From Nitrospirota bacterium (GTDB lineage Bacteria > Nitrospirota > Nitrospiria > SBBL01 > JAADHI01), in assembly GCA_029261165.1 (NCBI GenBank), contig JAJDBV010000037.1, positions 1 to 64,000 on the forward strand: a stretch of 64,000 nucleotides of DNA, read 5' to 3'. Below, one piece after another: positions 18,099 through 26,485 of the stretch. The notes beneath the pieces are model-generated. The model made no database searches. It saw nothing but the letters and a program-made list of their open reading frames with translations, and had not been told where the DNA came from. Positions within the stretch are counted from its first letter, which is position 1; the number at the start of each line of letters is the position of its first letter. The position numbers were made by a program, and so were the translations under genes.

Positions 18099-18572
18099 TC
18101 ATTTTTTTCCTTCCAGGGCATCTATGACCGCGTCGACATGGCCGTCGACCTTGACCCGAAGAAATGACGTAATGATCTTGCCCTTTTTATCGATTAAGAA
18201 GGTTGAACGCTCTATTCCCCAGAATTCCTTACCATACATTTTCTTTAATTTATAAACCCCGTAGGCCTGGGAGACCTTCTTATCCGTATCGCTCAGCAAG
18301 GGGAAGGGAAGTTCATACTTTTCAATGAACCGTTGGTGTGATTTTTCAGAATCCAGGCTGACACCGAGAATGACAGTCCCTGTTTTTGTTACTCTTGCGA
18401 GTGCATCACGAAAGGCACAGGCCTCTTTCGTGCACCCCGGGGTGCTGTCCTTAGGATAAAAGTAGAGAACAACATTTTTTTTCCCCCGGTAGGTCTTCAG
18501 GTCAATGTCCGCTCCTTCGGAGGAAGGGAGGGTAAAAACAGGCGCTTCATCGCCGGGTTGAAGGTTTGGCAT
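18099..18572 (-). CDS. bcp: Thiol peroxidase, Bcp/PrxQ type
   Basis: The 157-residue peroxiredoxin shows GDEAPVFTLPSSEG, VVLYFYPKDSTPGCTKEACA (peroxidatic Cys in PGCT, resolving Cys five residues later), then GVSLDSEKSHQRF, PFPLLSDTDKKVSQAYGVYK and RSTFLIDKKGKI. It reduces peroxides using thioredoxin. It starts 8 bases after the HdrB-like SdhE gene and is probably co-transcribed with sdhB-sdhE. Confidence 0.95.
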   Translation of the reverse strand: MPNLQPGDEAPVFTLPSSEGADIDLKTYRGKKNVVLYFYPKDSTPGCTKEACAFRDALARVTKTGTVILGVSLDSEKSHQRFIEKYELPFPLLSDTDKKVSQAYGVYKLKKMYGKEFWGIERSTFLIDKKGKIITSFLRVKVDGHVDAVIDALEGKK

Positions 18573-18580
18573 TTCTTCTC

Positions 18581-19483
18581 CTAATTTTGTGATTCAATCT
18601 TATCAATGAATGACCCCGTCGGACTCAGATGTCGTTTCATCCCAAGTTCATCCGGGGTAAATCCCATGGCAAGCCCCAGGAGTTGGGGAAGGTGAAGAAT
18701 CGGCATATCCAGTTTTTCAGTAAACCCCTTTTCACGCTGGCGATTTTTCTCCGCCCGCTCCTGGTAGATGTCAAGGCTCATGTGGCAAAGAGGACATGGA
18801 GTCACCATTGCATCACCGCCTTTTTCCTTTGCTTCCCCGATACGTTCTCCAACCATGCTTAATGCGATCTTTTCCTTTTCGAGAAAAACCGGAAAGCCGC
18901 AACATTTTGTTCGTCCGTCATAGGGAACCGGATGGGCCCCAATTGCCTGAATCAATTTCTCAAGAGAAACCGGATTTTCCCAGTCATCAAAACGGCTGGT
19001 GCTGGAAGGACGCAGGATATAGCAGCCATAAAATGGTGCGATCGACAGGTCGGTCAGAGGGTGTGAGATAAATGTTTTCAAAGCATCGATCCCAAAGTCT
19101 TTCACCAGGATCCATTGAAGATGCTTCACTTCCACCGTCCCATGATATTCCAGGCCGGTCGATTCCTTTAAGGCCACGTTAATTCGTGCTCTGAGTGCAT
19201 CATCTCCCTGCAATTTTTTATTTATCCCACCCAGAACGCCCTGGCAGGTCCCGCAGACCGTCATGATATCCAGATGATCCTTTTCAGCCGTTGCAAGGGT
19301 TCTTGCGTTGAGGGTATAGGCGAGATCCGGGTCGGCCTCGGTAATAACTCCGGCGCCACAGCAGTTGAACGCCATAAGCTCCTTGATTTCAATCCCGAGT
19401 TTTTGGACCACCTTCATCGTGGCTTGATGGAGTTCAGGAGCCGCCCCTTTGGCGGCGCATCCAGGGTAATAAGCATATTTCAT
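18581..19483 (-). CDS. HdrB-like CCG-domain subunit, SdhE of type-E succinate/fumarate reductase
   Basis: The 300-residue protein contains two CCG cysteine motifs. The first is YYPGC, FNCCGAG and VCGTC. The second is YGCY, TKCCGFP and TPCPLCH. This is the layout of HdrB/SdhE, which in type-E succinate:quinone reductases replaces the usual transmembrane anchor. It is coupled to sdhB (7 bases apart), which strongly supports this reading over a methanogenic or flavin-based heterodisulfide reductase. No SdhA flavoprotein is encoded beside it. Confidence 0.85.
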   Translation of the reverse strand: MKYAYYPGCAAKGAAPELHQATMKVVQKLGIEIKELMAFNCCGAGVITEADPDLAYTLNARTLATAEKDHLDIMTVCGTCQGVLGGINKKLQGDDALRARINVALKESTGLEYHGTVEVKHLQWILVKDFGIDALKTFISHPLTDLSIAPFYGCYILRPSSTSRFDDWENPVSLEKLIQAIGAHPVPYDGRTKCCGFPVFLEKEKIALSMVGERIGEAKEKGGDAMVTPCPLCHMSLDIYQERAEKNRQREKGFTEKLDMPILHLPQLLGLAMGFTPDELGMKRHLSPTGSFIDKIESQN

Positions 19484-19490
19484 TGTCTAT

Positions 19491-20441
19491 TTACCTCTTG
19501 CTTTCCTGTTTCCTTTTGAATATCGCCTGTATTTCGTGGACATCCGGGACCTTGTGGGGTGTGATCGGTGCTTTTCCATGAAGCAGCATCTTAATCCCTA
19601 AAGGGATGATCCGCAACATTTTTTTAAGCGACCCCCAGGTCATCATGATCGGAAGGCGGGCCTCATTGAGGCGACCCTCTTCGCCTACGATTTTGACAAA
19701 TTTTGTAATGTGCCGCGCGCCGACTGAGTCGGTCAAACCTTTTTCGATGGAGCGGCGGCGGAGCCGGACAATCTGCTCCATTGGCTGGACATCCTTCGGG
19801 CAGACCTGAACACATGAGACACAGCGGACACAATCCCAGATGCCATTGGATTCCTGGAGGGCATTAAGGCGTGTATCGTGTTGCTCATCTCTCGGATCGA
19901 CCTGGAAGCGGATCGCCTTGGCCAGAGCCGCCGGCCCTAAAAACTGATCAGAGGCCTCAAAGCTGTTGCATGCGGAGAGACAGGCCCCGCACATGATACA
20001 CGCATCCGCATTCTCCAAATCGGTTTGAATCGTCTTGAGCGCCTCCGTCGGGATGGGCCGTTCCCCATCATCCGACGAGATCACATAGGGCGTCACCGCT
20101 CTGATCTTCTCCCAGAACGGATCCATTTGAACCACCATATCCTTAATGACCGGCATGTTGGCCATTGGACCGACCGAAATTTTCTGATGGTGTTCCAATT
20201 CTTCAAAAATGGAGGTCCTGCAGGCAAGTTTCTGGCTTCCGTTGATCTGCATCGGGCAAGAGCCGCAGATCGCGGCACGGCAGGAGGCGCGAAAGGTGAG
20301 GGTCCCGTCAATCTCCGCCTTAATCTTCATGAGCGCGGCCAGAACGGTGGTTTCCCGGCCCGCCTCGACAAAGTAGTCTCGGTTATGAGGCTTTACGTCT
20401 TGTTCAGGATCAAACTTTTGGACGGTCAGCTTAACGCGCAT
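19491..20441 (-). CDS. sdhB: Succinate dehydrogenase/fumarate reductase iron-sulfur subunit
   Basis: The 316-residue protein has a plant-type 2Fe-2S domain (SCRAAICGSC and ACRT), then CIMCGACLSAC and CVRCVSCVQVCPKDV for two further clusters. This matches SdhB/FrdB, which carries electrons between the flavoprotein and quinone or another acceptor in the TCA or reductive TCA cycle. The C-terminus is extended by about 60 residues relative to classical SdhB, as in type-E enzymes. It precedes sdhE by 7 bases. Its upstream region is filled by an inverted-ended repeat rather than sdhA. Confidence 0.92.
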   Translation of the reverse strand: MRVKLTVQKFDPEQDVKPHNRDYFVEAGRETTVLAALMKIKAEIDGTLTFRASCRAAICGSCPMQINGSQKLACRTSIFEELEHHQKISVGPMANMPVIKDMVVQMDPFWEKIRAVTPYVISSDDGERPIPTEALKTIQTDLENADACIMCGACLSACNSFEASDQFLGPAALAKAIRFQVDPRDEQHDTRLNALQESNGIWDCVRCVSCVQVCPKDVQPMEQIVRLRRRSIEKGLTDSVGARHITKFVKIVGEEGRLNEARLPIMMTWGSLKKMLRIIPLGIKMLLHGKAPITPHKVPDVHEIQAIFKRKQESKR

Positions 20442-20518
20442 CGTACGCCGTAGTCACTCCCCTCAGATTCAGTCCCTTACCCTTCCTGGGGAAAGAAGGA
20501 AAAGAGGTCTCGATAAAC

Positions 20519-20667
20519 CATACTTGTAACGATCCAGCATGCCTCTTCTTCAGGGCAAGGCACGAGGAGCGCAGAACCGCAACGCATCCTTACATACGTG
20601 AGGATTTGAGTACCGCAGAACGCCGCCATGGAGGAAACCTAGGGCATGCTGAACGTTACCCGTATTT
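20519..20667. repeat. Intergenic element with about 24-bp imperfect inverted ends
   Basis: The sequence at 20522-20545 and the reverse complement of about 20643-20667 match at most positions (shared blocks GTAACG and CAGCATGCC). The right end includes the final codons and stop of fixX. The interior contains the short inverted repeat ATCCTTA...GTGAGGAT and related CCGCA blocks. This looks like a dispersed, hairpin-forming intergenic repeat. It fills the gap between fixX and sdhB and could act as an RNA hairpin in their transcript. Confidence 0.6.
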
Positions 20668-20937
20668 GTAGCTGATCCCGTATCCTCCCCGCGGGTAGAT
20701 CATGTCGATGTTGTCAAACTCGTTACAGGCCACCATGCAGGCGCCCATTTCAATACAGTTTTCCCAGCCCACGATGATCTTTTTCTCGTCAGAATCCCAT
20801 TTATAGACACCGACCGGACAAACAAGGGTGCATTGCTTTTCTTTACATTTAAGACAGGCTTCCGGGTTCTTAATTTTGAGGTGGGATTCGGAATCGACCC
20901 GGTATTTATCCAGAAAAAGTTTATCTTCCAGCCGCAC
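20656..20937 (-). CDS. fixX: FixX-type ferredoxin-like protein
   Basis: The protein of about 93 residues starts at a GTG preceded by AAGGAGAG. The sequence (RLEDKLFLDKYRVD, CLKCKEKQCTLVCPVGVYKW, GWENCIEMGACMVACNEFDN, PRGGYGISYKYG) is a good FixX match. FixX is the ferredoxin partner of electron-transfer flavoprotein:quinone oxidoreductase in FixABCX, which bifurcates electrons from NADH. No fixA, fixB or fixC is in the window, so the partner is elsewhere or differs. It follows def by 16 bases. A longer open frame upstream overlaps def and lacks support. Confidence 0.88.
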   Translation of the reverse strand: MRLEDKLFLDKYRVDSESHLKIKNPEACLKCKEKQCTLVCPVGVYKWDSDEKKIIVGWENCIEMGACMVACNEFDNIDMIYPRGGYGISYKYG

Positions 20938-20953
20938 GATCCCTGTCCTCTCC

Positions 20954-21502
20954 TTAGACAACTTCTGTCGGTTGCGGAATCCAATACCTTTCAAATTCAG
21001 CAAGGTGTGTCAGTGTGGAGAAATCTTCCATACGGTCGAGGAAGACTTTGCCCTGAAGGTGATCAATTTCATGCTGGAGCACAACAGAGAGGAAGCCTTC
21101 GGCTTCAAATGACATCGGCTCCATCGACCGATTAAACCCGTCCACGGTAACCCGAAGGGAGCGCGGAACTTTCCCCCTGAGATTATCCAGGCTCAGGCAT
21201 CCTTCCCATCCTTCGACCTTTTCTTCCGACAGAAAGGTCAGCCTGGGGTTGAGCAGGACCAGGAGGGACACATCCGGAGCATCCGGATAGCGGGAACTTG
21301 ATCCCGAATGAATGACGATGGCCTGTTTCGAACGGAAGACCTGGGGCGCGGCCAAGCCAACCCCGTCGCGTTTCTGCATCGTTTCAATCATATCATCCAG
21401 AAACAATTGAAAAGCGGGGTCACGGCATTCCTCGACCGCGATCGGTTCGGCAATTTTTCTGAGGATCGGATTTCCAAGCTTTGCGATTTCTAATAGAGCC
21501 AA
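20954..21502 (-). CDS. def: Peptide deformylase
   Basis: The 182-residue metalloenzyme removes the formyl group from nascent N-terminal methionine. All three motifs are present: GVGLAAPQV (motif 1), EGCLSL (motif 2, metal Cys) and LQHEIDHLQG (motif 3, two metal His and catalytic Glu). It is the first gene of a minus-strand unit with fixX. The usual partner fmt is absent. Confidence 0.95.
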   Translation of the reverse strand: MALLEIAKLGNPILRKIAEPIAVEECRDPAFQLFLDDMIETMQKRDGVGLAAPQVFRSKQAIVIHSGSSSRYPDAPDVSLLVLLNPRLTFLSEEKVEGWEGCLSLDNLRGKVPRSLRVTVDGFNRSMEPMSFEAEGFLSVVLQHEIDHLQGKVFLDRMEDFSTLTHLAEFERYWIPQPTEVV

Positions 21503-21757
21503 TTACTTTTCCTGACAAGTTCCTAAAATAAGGACCTCTGGATACAACCCCCAGCAGTTCACTAAAATATACCATACCATATTGCATATATCCAACCTTT
21601 CCCTTCCAGCTCTATTCGAAATATGATCCTTGAATATCCCCGCAAGTCACTTCATATTCGGTTGTAAAAATGCTGTTGGTGAGACAGTCGGCTCATCTTA
21701 AAAAGTCGTCAACGATCCCTCCTCAGGCACCGCTTTGGTCGGCTGTAAAAAAGGATC
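21503..21757. other. Intergenic stretch between def and the secreted-protein gene
   Basis: Together with the leader up to 21960 this is about 460 bases without a supported gene. Apart from the promoter at 21758 I see no hairpin, repeat or coding signal. An open frame at 21758-21964 overlaps the promoter and ribosome-binding site and has no family resemblance. Confidence 0.5.
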
Positions 21758-21786
21758 TTGACAAATATATACTGTTGCAATAAGAT
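21758..21786 (+). promoter_or_regulatory. Strong sigma-70-type promoter
   Basis: A perfect TTGACA at 21758-21763 is followed after 17 bases by TAAGAT at 21781-21786. It lies about 175 bases before the ATG of the secreted protein gene, leaving a long 5' leader. The ribosome-binding site AAGGAGA directly precedes that ATG. Confidence 0.65.
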
Positions 21787-21960
21787 GATCGCGCTTTGCC
21801 CCTTACGCTTTGAATTGTGTTACTCTCGTGTCGTGTTTCTTGGTTTGGGCGTATTGACGCGTTTTAAGATTTTAGTAGAGAAGAAGAAGGTTTGGATAAG
21901 TAAAGGGACTTACAAATTGACTTCTTTCATTCAGGACAGAGAAAATAAGGAGATGAACAG

Positions 21961-22818
21961 ATGAGTAAGTTGTTTAAACTGGTTGGTTTATCGGTTGCTT
22001 ACAGCGTGTTGTCTGTATCGCTTGTGTTTGCAGCCAAGTACTCAGAAGGACCCGTCAGCAACGGGGGATCGATTTCAGGGAAGATTACGCTCAAAGGGGA
22101 TGCACCTGCGCCGAAGGAATTTAAGCTCGGCGGTTTCCCTCAGCCGGAATTTTGTGGTAAGACAAAAAGTAAAGGCGGAATGCGGCTTCGTCAAGATGTT
22201 AATGTCACGGGTGGCGGACTCGGCGATGTTGTCGTTTATATTGAAAAAATTGCAAAGGGGAAGGCCTTTGACGGCGTTCCCGAAGCAAAGCTTGTTGCCG
22301 ATGGCTGCGAATTCCTCGTTGCCGAGGGTGAAGGGCCTTCCAGAATGGTGACGGTTGTTCTGAATGCCAAGAAAACCGGCAAGAAGGCTGTCATCAAGGT
22401 GAAGAACCTTGATGCTGATCCGAGTGATCCGAAGACTGCGGCAGGTATTCTCCACAACCCGCATGGTTATGATGTGAAGGGTGTCTTACGGAAGACAATC
22501 TTCAACAAGCCGGTTCCGAAGAAGGATCAGGAGATCACAATTAAAGTGAAGAAGACCTGGTTCAAGAAGAACCAGACCTTCATGTTGGTTGAGTGCGACC
22601 AGCACAACTACATGAATGTCTGGGCCCTGCCGGTCCGGAACCCGTACTATGCGGTCGTTAATGCGGATGGGACCTACAAGATTGGCGATATCCCTGCGGG
22701 AAGCTATGAGGTCAAGGCCTTCCATCCGGCCCTGGGATATGTAAAGCAAAAAATCACGGTTAAAGGCGGTGCGGATTCTGCCGGTAACTTTGAATTTACA
22801 CCAAAGAAAAAGAAGTAG
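21961..22818 (+). CDS. Secreted protein with cupredoxin-like core and carboxypeptidase-regulatory-like end
   Basis: The 285-residue protein has a signal peptide ending near VFA (residue 23). An early GKITLKGDAP segment is typical of peptide-associated beta folds. The middle has FMLVECDQHNYMNVWALPV, with Cys, His and Met spaced like a copper or structural site. It ends with DGTYKIGDIPAGSYEVKAFH, a carboxypeptidase-regulatory-like motif. It is probably an abundant periplasmic protein, given its promoter, ribosome site and strong terminator. Its specific function is unknown. It is convergent with the radical SAM fusion gene. Confidence 0.75.
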   Translation: MSKLFKLVGLSVAYSVLSVSLVFAAKYSEGPVSNGGSISGKITLKGDAPAPKEFKLGGFPQPEFCGKTKSKGGMRLRQDVNVTGGGLGDVVVYIEKIAKGKAFDGVPEAKLVADGCEFLVAEGEGPSRMVTVVLNAKKTGKKAVIKVKNLDADPSDPKTAAGILHNPHGYDVKGVLRKTIFNKPVPKKDQEITIKVKKTWFKKNQTFMLVECDQHNYMNVWALPVRNPYYAVVNADGTYKIGDIPAGSYEVKAFHPALGYVKQKITVKGGADSAGNFEFTPKKKK

Positions 22819-22833
22819 TAAGGATTTATAAGT

Positions 22834-22872
22834 AAAAAGGGGAGCGCTCTTAAAGGCGCTCCCCTTTTTTTT
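22834..22872 (+). terminator. Rho-independent terminator
   Basis: An inverted repeat with AAAAAGGGGAGCGC on the left and GCGCTCCCC on the right, then eight T, lies 16 bases after the stop of the secreted-protein gene. On the other strand it can also stop the radical SAM fusion gene. Confidence 0.85.
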
Positions 22873-22900
22873 GCCCAAAATCCTGGTTTTCGACGGGTTC

Positions 22901-25393
22901 CTAGCAGCAGTTTTCCGGTTCGCAACAGGCCTCATCATCGTCAGACGCGGATTCCCTGACCCTGAATGCGTCTCCCTCAGTAACCACAAAGGAGGATCGA
23001 TAAGGGGCCTCCTGGAGTTTGGCCGCCGTATCGGTGCAGACCTCAACCTCCTGATCTCTTGGAAAGAGATGCCCCTCTTCATCAACGACGGCCTGCATCG
23101 GCCCGAGGTAAACCGCCTTCTGGCCGATATAGGTGCACCCCGCCTTTTTCTCAAATTTGTAGCCTCGAATCACCACGGAATAAAAGCGGTACCCTTCAAC
23201 CTCTTTCCAGAGATCTTTCTTAATGATTGAAAGTCCGTAAAAACCGGCCCGTTCCAGGTCGGCCAGATATGCTTCCTCTGTAAGCGCCCCAGAAACACAC
23301 TCTCCCCATAAACGGGGATTGGCCTTCATTCCCTCTGGAACCGGTTTTTCCGAGATTGTATCGGAGATGACGATTCTGCCGAAATCTTTCAAAGCACGCC
23401 AGATCTCGATGAAGACCCTTTTTTTATCGGGGGAGAGGTTGATCACGCAGTTGGAAGTGATGAGGTCGGCAAACTGATCCGGCAGGGGGATCTCTTCAAG
23501 ATAACCTTTCCTGAACTCAATATTCTCATACCCGAGGTTCCTGACCACCTTTTCTTTTGCCGCATGTGCTTTTTTCAACATCCGGTCCGTCATGTCAATT
23601 CCAATCACTTGCCCCTCGGGTCCCACCTTTTTTGCGGCGATAAAACAGTCGATTCCGCCGCCGGAGCCGAGATCAACCATCACCTCTCCGGCTTGTATCC
23701 CGGCAAGCCCGACCGGGCTCCCGCAGCCATAGGAAATCTCCAGGACTTCTTTCGGGATATGGTCGCAATCCTCTGTCGGGTATCCTTCCGGGCAGCAAAG
23801 TTCGGGCTGGGGTGTTTCCGCGGCATCCCCGTAGAAATCACTGACCACCCGTCTTGAATGGTCGAGATCGACAGACAAAACACAGGCCGAGCGGGAAAGC
23901 GCCACTTCAAAGCCGTCGCGAGAGGGCGCCCCGGGCTTCTCATCGTCTCGAATGGCATGTTCTCCCATTGAAGCAAAGAGGACGGGCCGGTCATATCCGG
24001 AAGGGGTTTTTCGATGAGATCCTTCTTCTGCAAGGGTGGAAAGGACTTCCAGTATCCATTTTTCATGAAATTCCGAGAAGGGGTCTTCTCCCATCAGTTG
24101 TGTGCTGTAGAGGAAGGTATGTTCCAGGTCTCCGCCGCCACAGAGATATTTGAGATAACAGTCTTTACACTTGGCCTTTCTTTGTACCGTCTCCTTTCGG
24201 ATTTCATCGGCGACAGGCGATGTTCTCCAGATATTTTCAAGGGAATCTTCTACAGGATTTCCCATCTGAAGCGAGGAGATTCCCGCCAGGGCCGCTGATG
24301 GATAGACCTGCCCGTCGGCATAAACACAAAGGGATTCGTAAGCGGTATTTGAAAGGTCGGATTTTACACCGGAACGGCCCATTAGACGGCTTTTGAGAGA
24401 GTCGAGATTGTCGAAGGTCATACCCGCCTGTTCTGTCGCCTCTCTAACCTTCGTGAAGGCCTCAAGCAATGCCGTTGCGGGAGGAGAGGAGAGCGTTTCC
24501 GACGCAAGCCCTCTCCCGCGGTGATGACTCAGGAGGAGATGGATGTTTTTGATCCCGAGTGAGGAGGCAAGGTGGACCATCTCTGTGAGAGAGGAAATAT
24601 TGGCACGGTTCACAACGGTCGTCAGGGTAGGAGAAAAACCCAGGCCGATCGCTTCCTTGATCCCCCGGACGGCGGCGTCAAAGGTTCCCTTTCCCCGAAT
24701 CGGATCATTGATTCCTGCGGTGGGGCCATCCAGACTGATTTGTAGTCTTAGACGCAGTGGATCATAGTCGGCCAGGCGTTTCAATTTCGCACCGCGAAAG
24801 AGCATGCCATTTGTCAGGATGATCAACTCGGTTTGCGTATTGGGGGCTAAGATCCGGTCGATCAGATCAAAGATATCATCACGAAGAAAGGGCTCTCCTC
24901 CGGTGATGTAAAACCGGGTCACACCCAGCGCACGCCCCTGATCGATTGTGTTATACCAGAATTCTGTTCCCTCCCCCGGGAGACCGCTTGGAGAGGAATC
25001 GACCAGGCAGTGGGAACAGGAGAGGTTGCAGGCATTAGTCACGTGGAGCCATAAGTCTGAAAGATGATCGAGTTGAAGAACTTCTGCTCTTCCGGGATAA
25101 GGTGCGCGGTGAAAGGGATGCGTGGAAACAAAACCGCTCCGAATGGCATCCTGCAGAAAGGTTCGGCAATGCAGCCAGCCTTTTGTCCAATCCACCTTTT
25201 CTTCCCGGCAATATCTGGCAACGATCTCGGTAAAGTTTCTCCCTTCGATGGATCGCATCAGGTCCGCACCGCGCGTGTCTGTGGCAATCCAATGAGGTGC
25301 CTCCGGATCGATCAGAACATTCCGCCCTCGACTGACATGCTCCTGATAGACTGGAACGAAGAATCGACTATTTTCTTTAAAATGATCAGACAT
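22901..25393 (-). CDS. PqqD-like / radical SAM-SPASM / ArsM-like methyltransferase fusion
   Basis: The 830-residue protein joins four parts. Residues of about 1-105 resemble a PqqD-like peptide-recognition domain. Radical SAM motif CNLSCSHC is at C122, C126 and C129, followed by an ITGGEP-type motif and a SPASM region with CKDCYLKYLCGG. Residues of about 530-743 are a SAM methyltransferase with DLGSGGG (574-580) and cysteines C557 (YGCGSP), C649 (SNCVINL) and C699 (ECVSGAL). This spacing closely matches the As(III)-binding triad of ArsM, and an extra CC lies at 533-534. A C-terminal domain (from about 744: CTYIGQKAVYLGP, VCTDTAAKL) ends in CCEPENCC. Inference: it methylates and alkylates an arsenical, or modifies an arsenic- or metal-bearing substrate. 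No precursor peptide gene is adjacent. A Crp/Fnr gene is divergent. Confidence 0.88.
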   Translation of the reverse strand: MSDHFKENSRFFVPVYQEHVSRGRNVLIDPEAPHWIATDTRGADLMRSIEGRNFTEIVARYCREEKVDWTKGWLHCRTFLQDAIRSGFVSTHPFHRAPYPGRAEVLQLDHLSDLWLHVTNACNLSCSHCLVDSSPSGLPGEGTEFWYNTIDQGRALGVTRFYITGGEPFLRDDIFDLIDRILAPNTQTELIILTNGMLFRGAKLKRLADYDPLRLRLQISLDGPTAGINDPIRGKGTFDAAVRGIKEAIGLGFSPTLTTVVNRANISSLTEMVHLASSLGIKNIHLLLSHHRGRGLASETLSSPPATALLEAFTKVREATEQAGMTFDNLDSLKSRLMGRSGVKSDLSNTAYESLCVYADGQVYPSAALAGISSLQMGNPVEDSLENIWRTSPVADEIRKETVQRKAKCKDCYLKYLCGGGDLEHTFLYSTQLMGEDPFSEFHEKWILEVLSTLAEEGSHRKTPSGYDRPVLFASMGEHAIRDDEKPGAPSRDGFEVALSRSACVLSVDLDHSRRVVSDFYGDAAETPQPELCCPEGYPTEDCDHIPKEVLEISYGCGSPVGLAGIQAGEVMVDLGSGGGIDCFIAAKKVGPEGQVIGIDMTDRMLKKAHAAKEKVVRNLGYENIEFRKGYLEEIPLPDQFADLITSNCVINLSPDKKRVFIEIWRALKDFGRIVISDTISEKPVPEGMKANPRLWGECVSGALTEEAYLADLERAGFYGLSIIKKDLWKEVEGYRFYSVVIRGYKFEKKAGCTYIGQKAVYLGPMQAVVDEEGHLFPRDQEVEVCTDTAAKLQEAPYRSSFVVTEGDAFRVRESASDDDEACCEPENCC

Positions 25394-25544
25394 TATCCCG
25401 ATACTCCAATCTTATTATTTTGTCTTTTAACGATGCATTCTATCAATAGCTTGTCGGAAAAAATGTATCCCAACATACAAACACATTTTCGCTTAGGCCC
25501 TCTTCTATTGCTTTATCCCCTCTTTTGAACTATCATCCTTTTCC

Positions 25545-26237
25545 ATGCAGAAAAGTAAGATATGGTACCTTAAAAAAATACAACTTTTTAAAGAAATGAC
25601 CTCGGAAGAGATGGGAGAGTTGGACCGAATTACCCGAATGGAATCGGTCAAGAAAAAAACCCCCATTTTCTTCCCTGGTGATCCAAGCCAGCAAGTCTAT
25701 CTCTTAAAGGAAGGACGTGTCAAGATTTCTCGGGTTTCAGAGGATGGGCGGGAGGTGACGATCGCCCTCCTGGAGCCGGGGGAGATTTTTGGCGAGCTGA
25801 ATGTTCTTGACGATTCGCCCCGGGACACCCTGGCAGAAGCCTTGGACGACAGTCAGATCTGTGTGGTCAATAAAGAACTCTTTCTTTCCATGGTCCAGAA
25901 AAAACCGGAATTTTCCTTTCGTTTGACGAAGTTGATCGGCCTTCGCTTAAAACGAATCGAAAGCCGGGTAGAGGATCTTGTCTTTCGGGATGTGCCGACA
26001 CGGCTGGCACATCTCCTTCTGGAACTTTCAAAAGACTACGGAAAGGCAACAAAGGATGGAATCCAACTTCAGATCAAGATTACGCACCAGGAAATAGCGA
26101 ATCTTATCGGGTCGATTCGGGAAACGGTGAGTGCCGTCCTCGGAGACTTTAAAAGAGAGGGATTGATTGCCTTTGAGGGGCGGATCATTGTCCTTCTCAA
26201 ACCCGAATCCCTGGAAAAACGCCTCGATCCACGCTGA
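25545..26237 (+). CDS. Crp/Fnr-family transcriptional regulator
   Basis: The 230-residue protein has a cyclic-nucleotide-binding fold (VYLLKEGRVKISRVSEDGRE, GEIFGELNVLDDSPR) and a C-terminal winged helix with ITHQEIANLIGSIRETVSAV as recognition helix. It lacks the cysteine cluster of FNR, so it is not an iron-sulfur oxygen sensor. The ligand is unknown. It is divergent from the radical SAM-ArsM fusion with a 151-base shared region, so it may control that gene; no clear FNR-type palindrome was found there. Confidence 0.9.
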   Translation: MQKSKIWYLKKIQLFKEMTSEEMGELDRITRMESVKKKTPIFFPGDPSQQVYLLKEGRVKISRVSEDGREVTIALLEPGEIFGELNVLDDSPRDTLAEALDDSQICVVNKELFLSMVQKKPEFSFRLTKLIGLRLKRIESRVEDLVFRDVPTRLAHLLLELSKDYGKATKDGIQLQIKITHQEIANLIGSIRETVSAVLGDFKREGLIAFEGRIIVLLKPESLEKRLDPR

Positions 26238-26485
26238 ATTCCCCCCCCCATCTTCCTAACGCTAACGCAAGGCCAAGAAATAAGCCCTGTTGCTTTTATC
26301 TCTCTTCAACAATTTTAGAGAAAAGATCGCCTTCTTAAGGTTTCGTAGTTCCCACTACATTATTCCTCCCTCAAATCGCATTATATTGCAGCATGGCTGA
26401 ATGGACCTGTCCTTTCCGCGGGCAGTGTCGCCATGATACCAGCCTGGTACTCCGTACGACCCGTTGCTGAGAGGAGGTGATTTTC

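Noticed and set aside
20938-21003. Upstream extension of the fixX frame
   Set aside because: It overlaps the 3' end of def; the GTG at 20937 with AAGGAGAG upstream gives a normal FixX start.
21758-21964. 68-codon open frame before the secreted-protein gene
   Set aside because: It begins inside the promoter, ends over the ribosome-binding site of the next gene and resembles nothing.
26241-26249. Run of nine C after the Crp/Fnr gene
   Set aside because: It lies outside any gene and shows no sign of a phase-variable switch.
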